Assembly (NCBI GenBank): GCA_002691835.1
Contig: NZJA01000095.1
Coordinates: 1 to 16,467 of the forward strand
DNA from: Planctomycetota bacterium
GTDB lineage: Bacteria > Planctomycetota > UBA8108 > UBA1146
Length of the DNA: 16,467 bases
Reading direction: 5' to 3'
Below are positions 12,995 through 16,467 of this stretch, piece after piece (position 1 is the stretch's first letter; each line of letters opens with the position of its first letter). Under the pieces are notes generated by a model, which saw only the letters and a list, made by a program, of their open reading frames with translations, did not search any database and was not told the DNA's origin. A program made the position numbers and the translations under genes.

Positions 12995-14194
12995 TTAAGG
13001 TGATTGGGGCAAGATTTGGACCCTTCTCGACTTTTGTAGCGGGGTTTCTGCCACATTGGGGTCGGTGCTCCAAAAGGCGGAGTAAGCAAAATGGCTGACT
13101 CCCTGACACCCCTGAATCAGCGAACTCTGCTCCTGTGCAAGGGTTACTTTGGGATCTGCATGAAGGTAGGTCCCGAGTCCCATGATGACGGGGTACCCGC
13201 GAGCCGCATCCATGCACTCGGCAACCCTGGATTCGAATCGAGGAATCTCGCGGTCATACTGCATCGGGAAGACCGCATCGATGTGCCCCCGTCTTAACCA
13301 ATTGGGCCAATCCTGTCGAACTCGGTCGTGAGCGATACGGGGAGTCCGATAGACCGCAGCAGTCATCAGAACATCCCTTCGGGCCTTTCGACAACGCTCG
13401 GAGATCACTCGTACCATTTCGGTAACCTGGTCTCTCCGCCATCGATCCCATGCCCTGCGATCGTCATCGGGTGATGCAACCCCTGTCTCTGTCGTGAACA
13501 GTTGCTCGCTTCGAGAATCACGGGGGTAATCTTTCTCGACTCCCGATTCGAGAAAGCGGATGTAATCGAGATGAATGCCAGCAACCTCCGGATACCACGC
13601 GAGGATTTCTTCACAGATCTTCGATACGTGATCACGGACTTCAGGATAGGAGGGATTCAGAGCCACATAGTAGTTGGGTTGAAGCGGTTGACGCTGACCA
13701 TCTTTCGAATGGAGAAACCAGTCTGGCTGACTGTTCCAGAGTTGATCGGGGGTCGTAGTTGGAGGGGGTGTGGTTCCGCGCCAGCCAGGAACGGCATTGA
13801 TCCATGCGTGCAGTTGCAGATCTCTGACTCGAGCTTCTCGACATGCTGCTTCAAGTGGATCAAACCCCGGGTCAGTGTAGTTGAACTCTTCAGCCCAAGG
13901 TTCAATGTTGGAGGGATAGAAGACGGTGCCATTACCCCGAACCTGAAACAGAACAGTATCGAACCCGGCCTTGTCGATGTTCTCCATCAAGTCGACGATA
14001 TCTTGTTCAGTCTTGTAATCCCAACGGGTGACCCAGATCGCTTTACGGATGGGCACTTCGGGGTTTTGGCTACAGCCACTGAAGAAACCGACGAGGAAAA
14101 TCCACAGCATGGCTAGAATCGGTGACCGTGGAAATCGTTGGGGTTGCTGCAAGCCATCATCCTTACTACTTGGGAATAGGGTCACATCTCTCAT
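12995..14194 (-). CDS. GHL10 / DUF187 glycosyl-hydrolase-like lipoprotein (YngK type)
   Basis: The 399-residue protein matches glycosyl-hydrolase-like family 10, a TIM-barrel relative of GH families. Visible blocks are A-I-W-V-T-R-W-D near 52-59, F-D-T-V-L-F-Q-V-R-G-N-G near 78-89, L-H-A-W-I-N near 128-133, N-P-S-Y-P-E-V-R near 180-187 and the hallmark G-I-H-L-D-Y-I-R-F at 206-214, which carries the presumed catalytic Asp210. A hydrophobic stretch ending F-F-S-G-C places the lipidated Cys at 41. The n-region is unusually long, but ATG 14194 forms an ATGA overlap with the upstream stop, which supports it over Met29 (14110). It is probably anchored in the envelope and acts on a polysaccharide of unknown type. 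Confidence 0.9.
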   Translation of the reverse strand: MRDVTLFPSSKDDGLQQPQRFPRSPILAMLWIFLVGFFSGCSQNPEVPIRKAIWVTRWDYKTEQDIVDLMENIDKAGFDTVLFQVRGNGTVFYPSNIEPWAEEFNYTDPGFDPLEAACREARVRDLQLHAWINAVPGWRGTTPPPTTTPDQLWNSQPDWFLHSKDGQRQPLQPNYYVALNPSYPEVRDHVSKICEEILAWYPEVAGIHLDYIRFLESGVEKDYPRDSRSEQLFTTETGVASPDDDRRAWDRWRRDQVTEMVRVISERCRKARRDVLMTAAVYRTPRIAHDRVRQDWPNWLRRGHIDAVFPMQYDREIPRFESRVAECMDAARGYPVIMGLGTYLHADPKVTLAQEQSSLIQGCQGVSHFAYSAFWSTDPNVAETPLQKSRRVQILPQSP

Positions 14195-15114
14195 GACCCT
14201 GTAATCAACTGCAAACTGGCTGGTTGGATCTCGAATTCAAGAACTTTGGGAGATCCCAGTACATCGCCATCGACGAGAATGGGCTGGGATTCCTGAATCA
14301 AAGTGACCTTCCGTGCCTGACGGTATACCACCTCAGGAAAATGATCCAGATGGCGACCTGCGGAGACCTCTCGAAATAGAGAGAAGGCCCGAAGGTATGA
14401 GACCCGAGGAAGAATGCAAACATCGAGAAGTCCATCTGCGAGCTGGGCATTCGGGCAGGGAGTAAAACCACCACCGATCGTGGCTTCATTGCCAATAAAG
14501 ATGGCGGGCCCATTCATTTGCAACTCTTCCTCGTCGATCACGAGTCGTGCGGAACGATTTCTTCGGATTTCAAAAAGCAGACTTTGAATTGCCAGGAGTC
14601 GATAAACGCCATCTCCTGCCCACTGAACCGGATATTTCAAGAGCGGCAGTTTTCGCAGGCGATCAAATCGCTGGGTGATTCGGGCAGGAAGCCCGGTTGC
14701 GGTGATCTGCAGCATCTGTCCCCAGGACTCACCGTCAGCCGAGATGGAGATGGTGTCGACTTTGCGCAGTGTCCGACTGTGAAGCCCCCGCTTCAGACTC
14801 GCTTCCAAGTCGAGTGGGAAGTTGAGACCTTTGCAAAGGTTGTTCCCGGTTCCAGCAGGGATGATTGAGACAGGAGCTTGCCACTCTTGCTGGCTGAGCC
14901 AATTGACAGCCAGCCGAACGGTGCCATCTCCTCCGACTACGAACACTCGGTCAGGGAGAGTCTTTAAAGGCTCGGGGTCAAAGATGTTGGTCCACTGGAC
15001 TGGTATTCCAGATTGCCGTAATTCCGTCGAGTTCTCCAAAAACCTGCGCGCTTGTGTCGCTTTTCGGGAACCTGGATTCGTCAAGATCAGAAGGCTCTTC
15101 GGGGCTCGGTTCAC
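14191..15114 (-). CDS. Diacylglycerol/sphingosine-kinase-like lipid kinase (YegS/BmrU type)
   Basis: The 307-residue protein has the N-terminal nucleotide-binding lobe of the DAGK catalytic family: L-T-N-P-G-S near 11-16, V59-V-G-G-D-G-T-V66 (phosphate loop) and I-P-A-G-T-G-N-N near 85-92. The C-terminal beta-sandwich shows I-G-G-G-F-T-P and A-D-G-L-L-D-V, then V-D-G-D near residue 283. Members phosphorylate diacylglycerol or related lipids using ATP at the inner membrane face. The start is GTG 15114, which forms a GTGA overlap with the hydrolase stop, and no strong Shine-Dalgarno is seen, so translation likely depends on coupling. The 3' end overlaps the GHL10 start by 4 bp. The exact lipid substrate cannot be inferred. 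Confidence 0.93.
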   Translation of the reverse strand: MNRAPKSLLILTNPGSRKATQARRFLENSTELRQSGIPVQWTNIFDPEPLKTLPDRVFVVGGDGTVRLAVNWLSQQEWQAPVSIIPAGTGNNLCKGLNFPLDLEASLKRGLHSRTLRKVDTISISADGESWGQMLQITATGLPARITQRFDRLRKLPLLKYPVQWAGDGVYRLLAIQSLLFEIRRNRSARLVIDEEELQMNGPAIFIGNEATIGGGFTPCPNAQLADGLLDVCILPRVSYLRAFSLFREVSAGRHLDHFPEVVYRQARKVTLIQESQPILVDGDVLGSPKVLEFEIQPASLQLITGS

Positions 15115-15827
15115 TCGAGGATCTGCCCCGGCTCGAGATCGATCACCTGAATCGGCAAGGAGCCGACGGACTCACGCAATTGCCCGGGAGTACCGGAAAG
15201 AAGGGGGAAAGTTCCGAAGTGCATGGGCAAGACCATTTGCACACCCAGGAGGTGGGCTGCCTTCGCGGCTTCTCGGGGGCCCATCGTGTAGTGGTCACCG
15301 ATGGGCAGGATCGCCAACGTCGGAGAATAAAGCTCTCCAATCAGAGCCATATCCGAGAAGACACAGGTATCTCCGGCGTAGTAGAAGCGGAACTCATTTT
15401 CTGTCTCGATGACAAATCCTGCCGGCTCGCCGCCATATTGGAGAACTCCGTCGACCTCGACACTGCTGGAGTGCTTGGCATCGGTCATCGTGACTCGTAA
15501 GCCGCAGATTTCGATCGACCCCCCCTTGTTCATCTCGACGACCTGGTCTTCAGGCAATCCCATCTTTTTGAGCCAGAACGCCATTTCGACATTGCACACG
15601 ACCCGGCAGCCGTGCTTTTCGGCTTGTGGAATGACATCGGCGACGTGATCGAAGTGGCCATGAGTCAACAGGATCAGATCGACATCTTCCGGGTTTTGAA
15701 ATTCTTCGGGGCAGCTGGGATTACTGAGCCAAGGGTCAAAAAGTACCTTCCTTCCCGATGGGGTGCCGACAAGAAAGGTGGCATGGCCGAGCCACTGGAA
15801 GGTGGTTTCTTTTCCGAGGTAATTCAT
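15111..15827 (-). CDS. UlaG-like metal-dependent hydrolase (UPF0173, metallo-beta-lactamase fold)
   Basis: The 238-residue protein is close to the normal UPF0173 length. Metal-binding motifs are T55-H-G-H-F-D-H61 (first site), A-K-H-S-S near 117-121, the conserved Y-Y-A-G-D-T-C near 149-155 and a C-terminal P-M-H-F-G-T-F-P near 199-206. The family opens with W-L-G-H-A-T-F near 12-18, as seen here. Substrates of most UPF0173 members are unknown, and UlaG acts on L-ascorbate 6-phosphate lactone. There is no signal peptide, so it is cytoplasmic. TTGGAGAT precedes ATG 15827. It lies 36 bp after the aldolase gene and overlaps the lipid kinase by 4 bp, so it is in the middle of a four-gene transcription unit. 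A sugar-lactone substrate beside an aldolase is plausible but unproven. Confidence 0.92.
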   Translation of the reverse strand: MNYLGKETTFQWLGHATFLVGTPSGRKVLFDPWLSNPSCPEEFQNPEDVDLILLTHGHFDHVADVIPQAEKHGCRVVCNVEMAFWLKKMGLPEDQVVEMNKGGSIEICGLRVTMTDAKHSSSVEVDGVLQYGGEPAGFVIETENEFRFYYAGDTCVFSDMALIGELYSPTLAILPIGDHYTMGPREAAKAAHLLGVQMVLPMHFGTFPLLSGTPGQLRESVGSLPIQVIDLEPGQILE

Positions 15828-15863
15828 GACAGATCTCCAACTCTATGGTTTTCAGCTTCTCAC

Positions 15864-16467
15864 TCAGGAAACAGATCGGCAGTTTTGTAGCAATGTTCTG
15901 CCTCGTTCTTCCAAGCGAATCCAGTTTTTGGTTTGTAAATCTTCTCCATCAAAGAGCGGGGCGACAAAGCCCACGGCGTGTGCCCCCGCATCGAGAAAGT
16001 CCCGGGCATTTTCCCGGGTCACTCCGCTGGTAGGAATGATGCGCAAATGTGGGAGGGGCCCCAGAGTCGCGCGGACCCATGTTGGACCTCCGGCAGGACC
16101 CGGAAACAATTTGACCAGCGGTGCGCCCGCTTCGTGGGCCGCCTGCATTTCCGTTGGAGTGGAACAGCCGGGAATGATTGCGACGCCAAGATCATTGGCC
16201 AAATGAATCATCTTTGGGTCCATGATCGGAGAGACGAGAAATCGGGCCCCTGCCTCGACTGCTTTTTTCGCCTGATCCGGAGTCAGAACGGTGCCGGCGC
16301 CGACGACGACTTCGGGATGCCGTGAGCTCGTGTCTTGAATGCACTCGAAGGCTCCAGGGATCGTCAGGGTGTACTCGCAGACTTTGAATCCGGCAGACAA
16401 TGCGGCCTCCATGGCGGGGATCGCAAGGTCTCCGTGGGGTGTCCGCAGTATGGCGCTCGCCTTCTCA
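15864..16467 (-). CDS. eda: 2-keto-3-deoxy-phosphogluconate / 4-hydroxy-2-oxoglutarate aldolase (Eda-like), N-terminus cut by window edge
   Basis: The frame is open to the right edge, giving about 200 residues. It starts mid-protein at the A-I-L-R-T strand of this class I aldolase, so only a few N-terminal residues are missing. The active-site signature is present: Glu in V-C-E-Y-T-L-T (E. coli E45), G-A-G-T-V-L-T, P-G-C-S-T-P-T-E and the Schiff-base Lys in L-V-K-L-F-P-G (E. coli K133). The Arg that follows T-L in the E. coli enzyme (R49) is Thr here, and the late P-T-G-G phosphate motif reads P-T-S-G, so substrate preference may differ. It would cleave keto-deoxy sugar acids to pyruvate plus an aldehyde in the Entner-Doudoroff route or in uronate catabolism. 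It is the visible first gene of the minus-strand operon. Confidence 0.93.
   Translation of the reverse strand, partial: EKASAILRTPHGDLAIPAMEAALSAGFKVCEYTLTIPGAFECIQDTSSRHPEVVVGAGTVLTPDQAKKAVEAGARFLVSPIMDPKMIHLANDLGVAIIPGCSTPTEMQAAHEAGAPLVKLFPGPAGGPTWVRATLGPLPHLRIIPTSGVTRENARDFLDAGAHAVGFVAPLFDGEDLQTKNWIRLEERGRTLLQNCRSVS

Noticed and set aside
13502..14116. Plus-strand 204-codon frame opposite the GHL10 gene
   Set aside because: It lies antisense to conserved GHL10 motifs and has no ribosome binding site or domain.

Overview
The window looks like chromosomal DNA from a free-living Gram-negative bacterium, most likely a planctomycete or a close PVC relative. This rests on the gene families present (DUF1080 lipoprotein, secreted squalene-cyclase-like toroid protein, GHL10/DUF187 lipoprotein, a run of AIM24 proteins, several small lipoproteins), the moderately high GC and Shine-Dalgarno-led genes. 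No marker gene is present, so the taxon is an inference. I see no tRNA, rRNA, CRISPR array, transposase or phage gene.

Layout. (1) 1-1705, minus strand: a membrane fatty-acyl desaturase whose stop codon overlaps the start of a DUF1080 lipoprotein cut by the left edge. (2) 1968-3632, plus: an exported TPR protein, followed by a 46-nt near-perfect RNA hairpin. (3) 3757-5858, plus: three tandem diverged AIM24-family genes, then at 5920-7059 a fusion of a cyclic-nucleotide-binding domain with a haem-oxygenase-like diiron (HDO) domain. Its stop codon lies inside a 19-bp tandem repeat. (4) 9179-7125, minus, convergent with the fusion gene: a small coiled-coil protein, a SAM methyltransferase and a TauD/TfdA-type Fe(II)/2-oxoglutarate dioxygenase. 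The last two are coupled by a Shine-Dalgarno that includes the upstream stop codon. (5) 9355-10276, plus: an Nfu iron-sulfur carrier overlapping a Rieske ferredoxin. (6) 10348-12449, plus: a coiled-coil lipoprotein overlapping a secreted alpha-alpha toroid protein, ended by a strong bidirectional terminator shared with a convergent 60-residue Cys-rich lipoprotein. (7) 16467-12995, minus: a compact operon of KDPG/KHG-type aldolase (cut by the right edge), UlaG-like metallo-beta-lactamase-fold hydrolase, diacylglycerol-kinase-like lipid kinase and GHL10 lipoprotein. The last three are joined by 4-bp start/stop overlaps.

The most distinctive part is the 5.9-10.3 kb segment. Two different non-haem iron oxygenase folds, one carrying a cyclic-nucleotide sensor domain, sit beside a methyltransferase, an Fe-S carrier and a Rieske electron carrier. 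Each family is known, but the domain fusion and the assembly may be undescribed. Whether they form one pathway is inference from proximity only.
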